64,000 nt of DNA from Lachnospiraceae bacterium 3-1 (lineage in GTDB: Bacteria > Bacillota > Clostridia > Lachnospirales > Lachnospiraceae): positions 1 to 64,000 of the forward strand of contig KE159594.1 of NCBI GenBank assembly GCA_000403255.2, written 5' to 3'. Shown here in pieces: positions 7,285 through 16,019 of this stretch; position 1 is the first letter of the stretch, and each line of letters begins with the position of its first letter. Below the pieces are notes generated by a model. The model was not told where the DNA came from. It saw nothing but the letters and a program-made list of their open reading frames with translations, and ran no database searches. The translations under genes were made by a program, and so were the position numbers.

Positions 7285-8059
7285 TGCCAAGCACCTCCTT
7301 CGTCAAGGACTGGTACGCCCCGGCAACCTTGCCTTTCGGGTCATGCTCATAAATACTGACACCCTCTGCGGACGTCTCCGCCGCCCTCACCGACATCGGT
7401 ATGCTGTTCTCGAATATCCGCACCCTGCTTCCGTAGGTTTCGATAAGCAGCGCCGTAATATCCCTTGCATAATTGGTGCGGTTATCTACCATCGTCAGCA
7501 GAATGCCTTCAATCTCCAGTTTCGGGTTAATCTGCCGCTTTACCTTGCCTATGGTCTTGATAAGCTGTTCCAAGCCTTTCACGGGCAGGTATGCCGCCTG
7601 AACCGGAATGAGTATGCTGTCGGCACAGGCAAAGGCATTTATGGTAATCATCCCCAAAGAGGGCATACAGTCGATTAAAATGTAATCGTACCCGTCCTTT
7701 AACCTCTCCACATAGGAGCGCAGCATAATCTCCCGGCTCATCACATTCACAAGGGAAACCTCCAGACCGGACAGCTCAATGTTCCCCGGCATCAGGTCAA
7801 TGCCTTCCTCATGCTTCAAGATACCGTAATCCGGCTCCATTTCTTCATCGTTGATAACCTTTTCCAATACGTTCGCAAGGGTGACATCCAGCTTGTCCGG
7901 CTCCGTGAAGCCTAAACTTGCGGTCAGACTCCCCTGTGCGTCCGCATCTATTACCAGGACTCCTTTTCCCTGCTTTGCCAGCCCGATCCCTAAGCTGCTC
8001 GTTGTGGTGGTTTTTCCCACTCCGCCTTTCTGGTTTGCTATTGCTATCACTTTACACAT
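7274..8059 (-). CDS. parA: ParA-family partition ATPase
   Basis: A 261-residue Walker-type ATPase. It has the deviant Walker A KGGVGKTTTTSSLG near residue 11, Walker A' DADAQGSLTASLG, and Walker B YDYILIDCMPSLGMITINA. The start at 8059 (MCKVIAIANQ) has GGAGG 9 nt upstream; a longer frame has no site. It is transcribed ahead of parB. The parA pseudogene at 58.7-59.0 kb is a diverged relative from another element. Confidence 0.93.
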   Translation of the reverse strand: MCKVIAIANQKGGVGKTTTTSSLGIGLAKQGKGVLVIDADAQGSLTASLGFTEPDKLDVTLANVLEKVINDEEMEPDYGILKHEEGIDLMPGNIELSGLEVSLVNVMSREIMLRSYVERLKDGYDYILIDCMPSLGMITINAFACADSILIPVQAAYLPVKGLEQLIKTIGKVKRQINPKLEIEGILLTMVDNRTNYARDITALLIETYGSRVRIFENSIPMSVRAAETSAEGVSIYEHDPKGKVAGAYQSLTKEVLGNGQ

Positions 8060-8075
8060 AGTTTTATTCCTCCGT

Positions 8076-8258
8076 TTAGTTAGATTTTTCTTTGATGTTG
8101 GCTTTCTGCACTTCCACATAAGCCCGGTAATACCTGTTTGTACCCTTGTTCCGATACAGCTCGGAAACTTCCGTCACAGCCACTTTGGGCTGTCTTTGCA
8201 GAATCCTCTCGAACCACTTAATATCATTCTTCGTTCCCATCAGTCGAATTTTCAGCAC
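8076..8258 (-). CDS. DUF3970 family protein, GTG start
   Basis: A 60-residue protein starting KIRLMGTKNDIKWFERIL and containing ELYRNKGTNRYYRAYVEV, typical of DUF3970 proteins found beside partition genes in Clostridia elements. The GTG at 8258 sits just after GGAGAGGAAAC and overlaps the end of the upstream gene by 35 nt. The function is unknown; its size and basic charge would fit a nucleic-acid-binding or accessory role in the par operon. Confidence 0.7.
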   Translation of the reverse strand: MLKIRLMGTKNDIKWFERILQRQPKVAVTEVSELYRNKGTNRYYRAYVEVQKANIKEKSN

Positions 8259-8742
8259 GTTTCCTCTCCATTTCTGCAAGGATTTCCTCAATAGACCTCT
8301 GCTTTTGGCAGTATTCCGGGTAACGGAGTTTAATGCCTTGCCAGAAGTACAGTGCGTAGCCGCAGCAGAAAATATCGCTTACGGAATACCCCCTGCACTC
8401 GCCAATCTGCTCGTCCTTGCGCTTATAGTCATCAACGCTCGGCGTTCCGTCCGTGTAAAGGTTAAAGGCAAGCCTTACCACCTTTACGCTGCCGCTGGTC
8501 TGCCAGCCCTGATGCAGACACTCTGTTTTGACACACCCGGACTTCATATCGTAAATCTGGCTGAAATGGTTCCTCGTGTCCTCAGAAATACCGAGAATGT
8601 AAATCAAAGCCTTGTGATAGCAGTCCTGATACCTCGCCTGTTCCAGTTTTTCATAATAGAATCTCTCATGTTCCTCGTTTGCAAAAACCATGTGTGTGTT
8701 GTTGGCGCTCTGCGCCCCTGCTCTTAACGCTGTGTTGTTCAT
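8224..8742 (-). CDS. DUF6075 family protein
   Basis: A 172-residue protein with FANEEHERFYYEKLEQARYQ, CHKALIYILGISEDTRNHF and SVSDIFCCGYALYFWQGI, the pattern of DUF6075 proteins in conjugative elements of gut Firmicutes. AAGGAGG lies 7 nt before the chosen ATG. There is no signal peptide. It is the first gene of the DUF6075-DUF3970-parA-parB-repA minus-strand series. The function is unknown; association with plasmid-like maintenance genes is the only clue. Confidence 0.7.
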   Translation of the reverse strand: MNNTALRAGAQSANNTHMVFANEEHERFYYEKLEQARYQDCYHKALIYILGISEDTRNHFSQIYDMKSGCVKTECLHQGWQTSGSVKVVRLAFNLYTDGTPSVDDYKRKDEQIGECRGYSVSDIFCCGYALYFWQGIKLRYPEYCQKQRSIEEILAEMERKRAENSTDGNEE

Positions 8743-8781
8743 ACCTGAACCTCCTTCATTAAAGATATTGAATAAAAAAAG

Positions 8782-8848
8782 GGAACAAACCCAGAAATAG
8801 GGTCTATTCCCAAACATCAAACAAGGGAAAGCACTTTGCTTTCCCTTG
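8782..8848. terminator. Tandem hairpins between NTPase gene and DUF6075 gene
   Basis: CAAGGGAAAGC (8822-8832) and GCTTTCCCTTG (8838-8848) form a perfect 11-bp stem with a 5-nt loop just past the NTPase stop codon. A second hairpin (GGGAA...AACCC with GGGT...TTCCC, 8782-8812) lies beside it. T-tracts are short, so termination is likely but not certain. Confidence 0.55.
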
Positions 8849-8854
8849 CAGAAC

Positions 8855-10606
8855 TTATATATAGACTTTTACCACAATATCTTTAAATCTGTTAGCCTTT
8901 GTGTACTCTGGACGTTCAGCCATAAATGCCCTTACATCCTCTCTCGACACCGTTAAGGTACAGAAGTAAATATAGGGTTGTCTAATTCCTCTAGTTGTTA
9001 ATAGCCGCCTGTGTATCCTTATCGTATATAAGGCACGAATCCTATAAATATCAGCCTCTTTTTCCATATTTACAACATTCTTATTAATAGTTTCAAAGTA
9101 CCCCATAACCTGAAAAAAAGTGTCTAACCGCTCTAGTCCATAATTATTGAACGGAGATATATATGCTGGATATTTTTCTCTAAACATCCCAAGCATTATG
9201 TCTTGTACCACCGCATGCATATGAAATGTATCCATATTTCCGATATCCTGTAGTGTCAATCCGACATACGATTTTAAATTATCCCCAACCCATTCCCTTA
9301 CAAAATAATTTTCCATCTTCACAATATTTTCAAAATATATTTTATCTCTCGCCCAGCCTATTGCATCTTCTGGCTTCACCATCTCAGCAACCATTAAAAT
9401 CCAGCTAATCATATCCCGCAAATTATCCGGTAGCATATAACTGCTTCCATCTGTCTCCGGCCAAAAACGCATTCCTGTCCTTTCATAAATTAAATCCAGC
9501 ATGGATAACGTAAATCCCCGCTTCTTATATCCTGTCCCATTTGACTCTGACTGTTCAACTAAATCGTCCTTTTTGTCAAAACCACCAATATTCCAGGAAT
9601 CTATAATATTTTTCTCACTATCAGCTTCCCTATATATAATCTGCACGTCTTCAAACCTTTGCACTTTCGGAAGATAAATTCGTCTTTGTCTGGGAATCAA
9701 TTTCGATACATACCGTTCTGCCATTGTCTGGACTTCCTTGTTTAATTGAGAATATATTTCATTATCCTTGTTCTTGTAAATCTCCTGAAATTCCTTCAGA
9801 TTTTTTTCCCGAATGCATAATTCTAATTGCTCTATTTTTACACTGATCACAATACATACATGTGGAATAATTAAGTATTTTCGAATCTGTTCTGTCATCT
9901 TATATGCATTTGCGCTACATAAATCTAAATCATCAATTGCAATGATTAATTGTTTTTTTCCATCACGTGTTTCCATAAAATTCAAATAATCTTTTATTAA
10001 CTCTGTCAGTTCTTCTTTCAGTTTTGTACTCTCCCCTAGTTTCGTAAGCTTACTGATATTCCCTTCATAATCAAACTCATCATCCAACATCTGCTTTTGG
10101 TTATTGATCAAAGAAACATAGCGGTAAACCTTTTGGAAGCGGTCAAGCAGTTCTTCTCTTGTTCTCTCATCTGCACGTTGGTTATCATTATTATAGCAAT
10201 CATAAAAGTTTCGAAAAATCTTTGCAAGCACAATGTCTAAAACATTATGAACATCATCAAATAATGATGGGTCAATCAAAATCGGTTCCACAAAATATGT
10301 ACTTTCAACATTTTTACAATTCAAAAAAATTTCCTTATTTGAATTATGATATATGGCATTGACAAAAGTCATCATAACACTGCTTTTTCCTTCTCCCCGT
10401 TCCCCACAAAATGCGATAATATTATTCTCATAATCCTGTGATTTCCAGAATTCTTTTTTATCTCTCACTTCTATTGAGGTTCCAACAATTCTGTCTAATA
10501 TATTTGCAGCGCGTTCGTATTGTTCAATAAAAAGATCATCTTTTGTTATTTCATCTTTTACTGCTATCTTAAACTCGTTCCCTTTTGTAATTGTAATTTT
10601 CGCCAT
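8855..10606 (-). CDS. KAP-like P-loop NTPase, candidate defence or signalling ATPase
   Basis: A 583-residue soluble ATPase. Walker A is GERGEGKSS (residues 68-76) and Walker B is LIIAIDDLD (Asp225/Asp226), the spacing and motif style of STAND/KAP-like NTPases. Residues 300-583 are helical with no recognised effector domain and no membrane segments. The gene is clearly AT-richer than the par operon, which suggests a separate transfer. GGAGAAAGC precedes the ATG. Proteins of this kind occur in anti-phage islands, usually with or fused to an effector; none is recognisable here. A partner may be missing, the C-terminal half may be the effector, or the role may be unrelated. Confidence 0.55.
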   Translation of the reverse strand: MAKITITKGNEFKIAVKDEITKDDLFIEQYERAANILDRIVGTSIEVRDKKEFWKSQDYENNIIAFCGERGEGKSSVMMTFVNAIYHNSNKEIFLNCKNVESTYFVEPILIDPSLFDDVHNVLDIVLAKIFRNFYDCYNNDNQRADERTREELLDRFQKVYRYVSLINNQKQMLDDEFDYEGNISKLTKLGESTKLKEELTELIKDYLNFMETRDGKKQLIIAIDDLDLCSANAYKMTEQIRKYLIIPHVCIVISVKIEQLELCIREKNLKEFQEIYKNKDNEIYSQLNKEVQTMAERYVSKLIPRQRRIYLPKVQRFEDVQIIYREADSEKNIIDSWNIGGFDKKDDLVEQSESNGTGYKKRGFTLSMLDLIYERTGMRFWPETDGSSYMLPDNLRDMISWILMVAEMVKPEDAIGWARDKIYFENIVKMENYFVREWVGDNLKSYVGLTLQDIGNMDTFHMHAVVQDIMLGMFREKYPAYISPFNNYGLERLDTFFQVMGYFETINKNVVNMEKEADIYRIRALYTIRIHRRLLTTRGIRQPYIYFCTLTVSREDVRAFMAERPEYTKANRFKDIVVKVYI

Positions 10607-10714
10607 AATGCTTTCTCCTTTTAACTTTTTTTCTGCACCTAAAATATTATTCTTGATTTTACATCTTTTTTATCTTATCCTGTATCTTCCCCACCAACCT
10701 CAATTAAATTGCTT

Positions 10715-11086
10715 TCACCTTATCCCCATAATGAAACAATTTAATTCATCAAGAAACAATGTACCCCCGTGATCCACCAGCACATCTTTTAAGGATGGAT
10801 AGAGTGCAAACATCTTTAGAGTACCACTTGATTCCAGTTTCAATGGAATTAATTCCCTCTCCTGATTGTCTGCCATTTTATGAAAATCATTAATCTTATA
10901 GCTTTTTCCCGCATCCCTTTCATCTTCCTGACAAAATTCTTCAACAGTAAAATCACGAATCGCTTCACCAAAGGATGCGAAATACCGGACTACATTTCCC
11001 AGTACTTCTTTGCTGTCTATAAAATCTTCCGGAAACACTCTTGATCGGAAGTAATTTTCTGCCGGATCACCAAAGTCAAGATATCG
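10715..11086 (-). pseudogene. AAA ATPase fragment (AAA_15/Abi-type), remnant
   Basis: An internal piece of an ABC-like AAA ATPase of the class found in abortive-infection and RloA-like proteins. The ESSGTLKMFALYPSLKDVL segment is followed by GGTLFLDELN, the D-loop/Walker B region. The frame is open only from a stop at 11087 to a stop 5 residues after DELN; the P-loop half and the C-terminus are missing. It lies between two other NTPase genes, so it marks an eroded island. It is certainly non-functional. Confidence 0.65.
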
Positions 11087-11108
11087 TTATTCAGGAACCA
11101 GTCTCTTA

Positions 11109-12362
11109 CTAAAACTCCAAACTATCCGCATTGAGAAGGAAATATTTCATCCCCATAATCACAAATCCCTCATCATTTCTCCACGGCTTTTTTGTACCAT
11201 TCACGATAACAATCTTCTTGAATGAATCTGGAATATTTCGAAGTGAATTAAGCTCTTGTATCTGCTTTTCCTCAGAAGCCATATCATAAGCTACCTGAAT
11301 GTAATATCTCTGACTGCTCTGATTTACTACAAAATCAACCTCCAACTGCTTACGAATGGTTTTTCCTTCGCTACTCTTTGCATACACTTCTACAATACCA
11401 ACATCCACATTATAACCTCGTACAAGTAACTCATTATAAACAATGTTCTCCATAATATGAGTAGGCTCCTGTTGTCTAAAGTTCAATCTGGCATTTCTAA
11501 GTCCTACATCCGTAAAGTAATACTTTAGATTTGCACCCACATATTTTCTACCTTTAATATCGTATCGACTGGCTTTAGAGATCAGAAAACTTTGTGTTAA
11601 ATAATCAATATGGTTGGAAATAGTTTTGTTACTATAATTGATACCACATTCTGATTTGAATGTATGCGATATTTTCGTCGGATTTGTAGGCGCTCCTATG
11701 GCAGAAGCAAGTATATCCACTAAAGTTCCAATCTCATCCACATTCTGAATCTTATTTCGCTCAACTACATCCTTGAGATAAACATTTGCAAAAATATTTT
11801 TCAGATACTCTGCCTTTTGACGTTCCACTGAAAATTGTACCACTTGCGGAAGTCCGCCATATATCATATACTCATTCCACGCATCATCATAATCCCTGTC
11901 AAAAACTGCGTAAAATTCAGCAAAGGACAAAGGATAAATTCTAATTTCATCACCTCTGCCCCTAAACTCAGTTATAATATCGCTGGATAAAAATTTAGAG
12001 TTGCTTCCGGTTACATATACATCAATATTACTTATGCGAAGCAGACTGTTCAGTACTTCTTCAAATCTGGGCATAAACTGCACTTCATCCAAAAACAAAT
12101 AATATTTCCCTTCGTCCTTCATTACATTCTTGATATACTGATAACATCTTTTTGGATCTCTCAACTCCTCATTTTCAATTCCATCTAGCGCTATCTCAAT
12201 GATGTGGTTACTATCCACTCCACTTTCCAATAAATATTTCTTATATAGCACAAATAACAGGAAAGATTTTCCGCATCTTCTGATTCCCGTAATAATTTTG
12301 ATCATTCCGTTATCTTTTCTTATTTTTAACTGTTCAAGATAAAAATCTCTTTTAATCTCCAT
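11109..12362 (-). CDS. AAA_14/DUF4143 ATP-binding protein
   Basis: A 417-residue protein. The N-terminal AAA domain has Walker A GIRRCGKSF (Lys32) and Walker B YYLFLDEVQF followed by VYVTGSNSKFLSSDI. The C-terminal DUF4143 part (EVDFVVNQSSQRYYIQVAYDM) has the E-V-D-F...Q pattern of a PD-(D/E)xK-like nuclease fold. Full length for the family. AAGGAGCGAAAGC precedes the ATG. The physiological role of the family is unsettled. Two near-identical palindromes in its leader suggest a dedicated repressor or autoregulation. Confidence 0.8.
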   Translation of the reverse strand: MEIKRDFYLEQLKIRKDNGMIKIITGIRRCGKSFLLFVLYKKYLLESGVDSNHIIEIALDGIENEELRDPKRCYQYIKNVMKDEGKYYLFLDEVQFMPRFEEVLNSLLRISNIDVYVTGSNSKFLSSDIITEFRGRGDEIRIYPLSFAEFYAVFDRDYDDAWNEYMIYGGLPQVVQFSVERQKAEYLKNIFANVYLKDVVERNKIQNVDEIGTLVDILASAIGAPTNPTKISHTFKSECGINYSNKTISNHIDYLTQSFLISKASRYDIKGRKYVGANLKYYFTDVGLRNARLNFRQQEPTHIMENIVYNELLVRGYNVDVGIVEVYAKSSEGKTIRKQLEVDFVVNQSSQRYYIQVAYDMASEEKQIQELNSLRNIPDSFKKIVIVNGTKKPWRNDEGFVIMGMKYFLLNADSLEF

Positions 12363-12380
12363 GCTTTCGCTCCTTATTTT

Positions 12381-12469
12381 TGTGTATTAACACATTTTCA
12401 AGTAATATTATCGTATCACTAAATAATTTTTAAGTCAACATCAATTGCTATTTTATGTGTATTTACACA
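12381..12469. promoter_or_regulatory. Two operator-like palindromes upstream of DUF4143 gene
   Basis: TGTGTATTAACACA (12381-12394) is a palindrome apart from the centre; TGTGTATTTACACA (12456-12469) is the same with one change. They are 75 bp apart, just upstream of the ATG at 12362, and flank an AT-rich promoter-like stretch. Confidence 0.5.
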
Positions 12470-12495
12470 ATTTTATGTATCAGCAGGCAAACATA

Positions 12496-12543
12496 TGGAA
12501 AAAGGATACCTACACATACCAATTAAAGCGGTACAGGTATCCT
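12496..12543 (-). terminator. Rho-independent terminator of the S8 peptidase gene
   Basis: On the minus strand AGGATACCT (12543-12535) and AGGTATCCT (12511-12503) form a 9-bp stem followed by TTTTT. It is 60 bp past the S8 stop codon, so it marks the original 3' end of that gene. Confidence 0.75.
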
Positions 12544-12602
12544 ATTCTTAATTTTAGCATAGCAGAAATTAACCAATCTTCCCCAAAAAGTCTCCCCTAA
12601 TC

Positions 12603-12725
12603 CTACATAGGCAGACTATTTTCGACACAAATCGCCCCATACCCCACCTGAGGGTTAGGATACACATCAAATCCCGGCAATGGCTTTGCTCCTCTCCTTA
12701 AATAAGCCTTTACTTTTTCGCTGTA
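12603..12725 (-). pseudogene. S8 peptidase, severed C-terminal fragment
   Basis: Read on the minus strand this encodes YSEKVKAYLRRGAKPLPGF and then DVYPNPQVGYGAICVENSLP before the stop at 12605-12603. This is the C-terminal signature of the Csp-like S8 peptidases of Clostridia. The gene at 59048-60670 lacks precisely this part: its last native residues are DPYLY. Joining the pieces across a shared TA gives DPYLYSEKVKAYL in frame. The fragment is followed by its own terminator. It has no start codon and should not be expressed. Confidence 0.85.
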
Positions 12726-12748
12726 TGGTGCTGTCAAGTAAGGACTAA
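12726..12748. repeat. Left terminal inverted repeat of the 46-kb element
   Basis: TGGTGCTGT (12726-12734), 7 unmatched bases, GGACTAA (12742-12748). It is the inverse of 59053-59075. The preceding TA (12724-12725) is the presumed crossover dinucleotide. Confidence 0.75.
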
Positions 12749-12751
12749 CAA

Positions 12752-14362
12752 TTATTTATATTTTTTTAGATTTTTTATTTTTTCTTTATAAACTATATCT
12801 AACTGGGATTTTCCATATACATATATAGCTTCAATCCATTCATCCACCACTTCTTTGGTAAGGCTTTCCATTTTTCCAGTATATTCAGCCTCTTCCTGAT
12901 GTGAACTGCTTTCTTCCTCACGCTGCTCTCTTTCATATTGTATCTTTTGAAGCTGTTCACTTAACCTGCTTTCTTCCTCCCTCAATGCCCCTACTCTATT
13001 TAAGTAAATTCTCCGCTTCATCTGATTCAGTTTGTATTGCTCATAGAGATACTGCTTTTCCCTCTTTAATGAGTCCTGTTTCTGCTCCAACACCATGCAT
13101 ATTTTTTTCATCTCTTTTACCGAAGAGCGTTTCGATGGCCTGTTGTCCATCGTTGAAAAAAAAGCCTCTGATTTCTGATTTTTTTTAACCAGAATCTCTT
13201 GCCCTAATTCCTGATTGATACGTTCCAGAACAGCCGCTTCCAGTTCCGGCTCGCTTAATCGTTCACCGATACATCGGCTTCCCTGCTCATATGCCGACTT
13301 TTTACAGGTAAAGCATGGTGTACTTTTACGTCTGAGCCGAACCAGGCTTCTTTTGCAATTCCCACACCGCAATTTGCCCAACAATACGCTCTCTTCTTTC
13401 CGGTTATGTTTTTTCCCTTTCTGCTGTCCATTGTTCTTTATCACCTCTGATGCCAGCAAAAACTCCTGCTCTGTAATAATCGCCTCATGCATATCCGGGA
13501 CACATATCTGTTCTGCATCCGGCATCTGCCGGAAATGACTGCCCCCGACCTCTGTCACTTTGGTTCTCCCATTTACAACAGTCCCCATATAAACTTTGTT
13601 CTGAAGAACTTTCCGAACCTTCCCACAATTCCAGTACCCTTCTCCGTCCATGATATGGTACTGCTGTTTCTCCCGGTTCTTATACCATCCTGGCGTTGGT
13701 ATTTTTTCCTTATTTAATATTTGTGCTATTTTTCCAGTTCCGTATCCCTCGCAGGCCAGCCCGAAAATCCGCCTGACATACTGCGCCGCCACTTCATCCA
13801 CTGCCAGGACTTTTTTATTCTCAGAAAACTGATAGCCGAACGGCGCTCTGGGGCCGATAAAGTCTCCTCTCTTTCTCCTTACCAGTAACGATGAACGCAT
13901 TTTTTCAGAGAGATCCTTGCTATACATATCATAAAGAAGGCTCTTGAAAGCAATCTCAATCCCCCCGGTCGTCCCTATGTGGTCGTTACTGTCGTATCCA
14001 TCGTTGACCGCAATAAACCGGACTCCCATAAAAGGAAATATCTGCTCCAAGTAATCTCCCACTTCCAGATAATTTCTCCCAAACCTGGAAAGGTCTTTCA
14101 CAATGATACAGCATATCTTCCCTTCCCTGACCAGCGACAACATCTCTTTAACTGCCGGCCGTTCAAAATTTGTTCCACTGTATCCATCGTCCACAAATTC
14201 CAATGGCTGTATGGAGGGATAAAGATGTTTGTCATGAACATACCGTGTGATCAGTTCCCTTTGATGGCTGATGCTGTCACTCTCTGCTTTTGCATTATCC
14301 GATATTACATCCCCATCCTCTACGGAAAGCCTGAAGTATTCAGCCAGAAATTTCTCTGCCAC
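12752..14362 (-). CDS. Large serine recombinase 1 (third of tandem trio)
   Basis: A 536-residue recombinase. The resolvase domain has YFRLS with catalytic Ser13, DDGYSGTNFERPA and DLSRFGRNYLEVGDYLEQIFPF. A recombinase domain, a zinc ribbon (CGNCKRSL and a later Cys pair) and a coiled coil follow, with a shortened basic C-terminus ending KNLKKYK. The start is GTG at 14362, after GAGGATT, and overlaps recombinase 2 by 23 nt. The stop codon lies 4 nt from the terminal repeat. The three differ from each other, so they are not recent duplicates, and may act together as in other multi-recombinase elements. Confidence 0.92.
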   Translation of the reverse strand: MAEKFLAEYFRLSVEDGDVISDNAKAESDSISHQRELITRYVHDKHLYPSIQPLEFVDDGYSGTNFERPAVKEMLSLVREGKICCIIVKDLSRFGRNYLEVGDYLEQIFPFMGVRFIAVNDGYDSNDHIGTTGGIEIAFKSLLYDMYSKDLSEKMRSSLLVRRKRGDFIGPRAPFGYQFSENKKVLAVDEVAAQYVRRIFGLACEGYGTGKIAQILNKEKIPTPGWYKNREKQQYHIMDGEGYWNCGKVRKVLQNKVYMGTVVNGRTKVTEVGGSHFRQMPDAEQICVPDMHEAIITEQEFLLASEVIKNNGQQKGKKHNRKEESVLLGKLRCGNCKRSLVRLRRKSTPCFTCKKSAYEQGSRCIGERLSEPELEAAVLERINQELGQEILVKKNQKSEAFFSTMDNRPSKRSSVKEMKKICMVLEQKQDSLKREKQYLYEQYKLNQMKRRIYLNRVGALREEESRLSEQLQKIQYEREQREEESSSHQEEAEYTGKMESLTKEVVDEWIEAIYVYGKSQLDIVYKEKIKNLKKYK

Positions 14363-16019
14363 AATCCTCGCCCCTTTCCGCTAACTGGTTCATCAGATAC
14401 TCACACTCATTCCGGAAACGGAATCTGATATGGATTCTTTTATCTTCATATACCTCCACCTTTTCCAGCAGGCTTACCGCCATATCCCTTGTAAGCTCTT
14501 TTGCATCCCTGAAATTCAGGAAGACTTTCAGCCAGCGGTTTTCCCCGCTCATACATTGCTTAAAATGATTCAGTTCGTTCTGCTTGCCACTCAATTCCGT
14601 TTCCAATTCAGAAATCTTTCCTGTATATCTTTCTTTCGCGGTTAAATATTCGTCTTTTGTCAAGATTCCCTGTTTCATATCTTCATAAATACTGGTTTTT
14701 AGATATACATATCTTTGCAGTTCATCCCTTGTCTGCTCCGTTTCCTTCTTTTTCATCCTGTAAGCCGCAAGCTGACTGTCCGATTTTTTCATCCGATCCA
14801 ACAGGCTGTCGGCTTCTACGGCCAAATCTATCTGCAGCTTTATCTGCTTCAGTACCATATCAAAAATTCTATGATCCACAATGGACGATGTATTGCACTT
14901 TGCCTGAGAATGTCCATAGGCGGAGCCACAATAAAAATAATACCGCACCTTCCCGTTCTCCACCTCTTTATTCCTCCACATCGCATGATGGCAGATCCCG
15001 CACACCAGAATCCCTTTCAGCACATTCCCATATCCCAGCCTGCCCTGCCTGTCCTTCCATACTTTTCGGTTCTTTTCCCGAATTTCCTGTATTTTCTGGA
15101 ACGAATCCCTGTTAATGATTGCCGGATGTGCATTTTCTATAACTTCCCACGCAGCTTCTTCTTTTTTGCCCCGCCTTTCCCTGGAATAAATGGAACGGTT
15201 ATACTTTCCCTGCACCAAATCCCCGGCATACGCCCTGTTATATAGAATCCGGCTGACTGCTTCCGGCTGCCATAAGATATTACTGCATTCCTTATACTTT
15301 TTCACTCCATGTTCCCCCGCATATCTGCTGGGGGACGGGATTCCCTCCTGGTTCAGTATGCGGGCGATTTTATAAGCGCTTATCCCGTCTGTCTTCATTT
15401 CAAAAATTCGCCGGACAACATCAGCCGCCGGTTCATCTACCACATAATGATTGTTTTCCAAAACATACCCATATGGCGCCTTTCCGCCTATGAATTGTCC
15501 CTGTTCCTTTTTCACCCGGAACGCTGACATGATTTTATTCGATATATCTTTTGAATAATAATCATTTGCCAGGTTTTTAAATTCCGTGATCAATTCCTTT
15601 GGAGGAAAAATCTCTCCTGCGCTGTCAAAATGGTCATTGACTGCAATAAAACGGATTCCTAAAAATGGAAATATTTTCTCCAAATAATCCCCTGCTTCCA
15701 GATAGTTCCTTGCAAACCGGGAAAGGTCTTTCACAATGATGCAGTTAATCCTGCCGCATTTTGCGTCCTCCATCATTCGTTCCCATCCCGGCCTTTCAAA
15801 ATCAGTCCCTGTCTGCCCATTATCCATATAAGTTTCAACGACTTTCATCTTTTCAAATTGTTTTACAAATTCCAATAAATACTCAAGCTGGTTATCTATC
15901 CCGTCTGCACTTCTGCCTCCATTATCTTCATCGGACAGCCGGACATACAGCCCTGCTTCTATGGCAGGCGGCTTAAGTTGGCCTACAGTTTTCTCCTGCT
16001 TTCTACTCGTCCTTGCCAT
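14340..16019 (-). CDS. Large serine recombinase 2 (second of tandem trio)
   Basis: A 559-residue recombinase with YVRLS (catalytic Ser29) after an N-terminal extension of ~20 residues, NGQTGTDFERPGWERMM, DLSRFARNYLEAGDYLEKIFP, a zinc ribbon (CGICHHAM...CNTSS) and a coiled coil with a C-terminal IHIRFRFRNECEYL strand. The start at 16019 has GGAGGG 5 nt upstream; a longer frame lacks a site. It overlaps recombinase 3 by 17 nt and recombinase 1 by 23 nt, so translation is coupled. Its catalytic residues look intact. Confidence 0.92.
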   Translation of the reverse strand: MARTSRKQEKTVGQLKPPAIEAGLYVRLSDEDNGGRSADGIDNQLEYLLEFVKQFEKMKVVETYMDNGQTGTDFERPGWERMMEDAKCGRINCIIVKDLSRFARNYLEAGDYLEKIFPFLGIRFIAVNDHFDSAGEIFPPKELITEFKNLANDYYSKDISNKIMSAFRVKKEQGQFIGGKAPYGYVLENNHYVVDEPAADVVRRIFEMKTDGISAYKIARILNQEGIPSPSRYAGEHGVKKYKECSNILWQPEAVSRILYNRAYAGDLVQGKYNRSIYSRERRGKKEEAAWEVIENAHPAIINRDSFQKIQEIREKNRKVWKDRQGRLGYGNVLKGILVCGICHHAMWRNKEVENGKVRYYFYCGSAYGHSQAKCNTSSIVDHRIFDMVLKQIKLQIDLAVEADSLLDRMKKSDSQLAAYRMKKKETEQTRDELQRYVYLKTSIYEDMKQGILTKDEYLTAKERYTGKISELETELSGKQNELNHFKQCMSGENRWLKVFLNFRDAKELTRDMAVSLLEKVEVYEDKRIHIRFRFRNECEYLMNQLAERGEDCGREISG

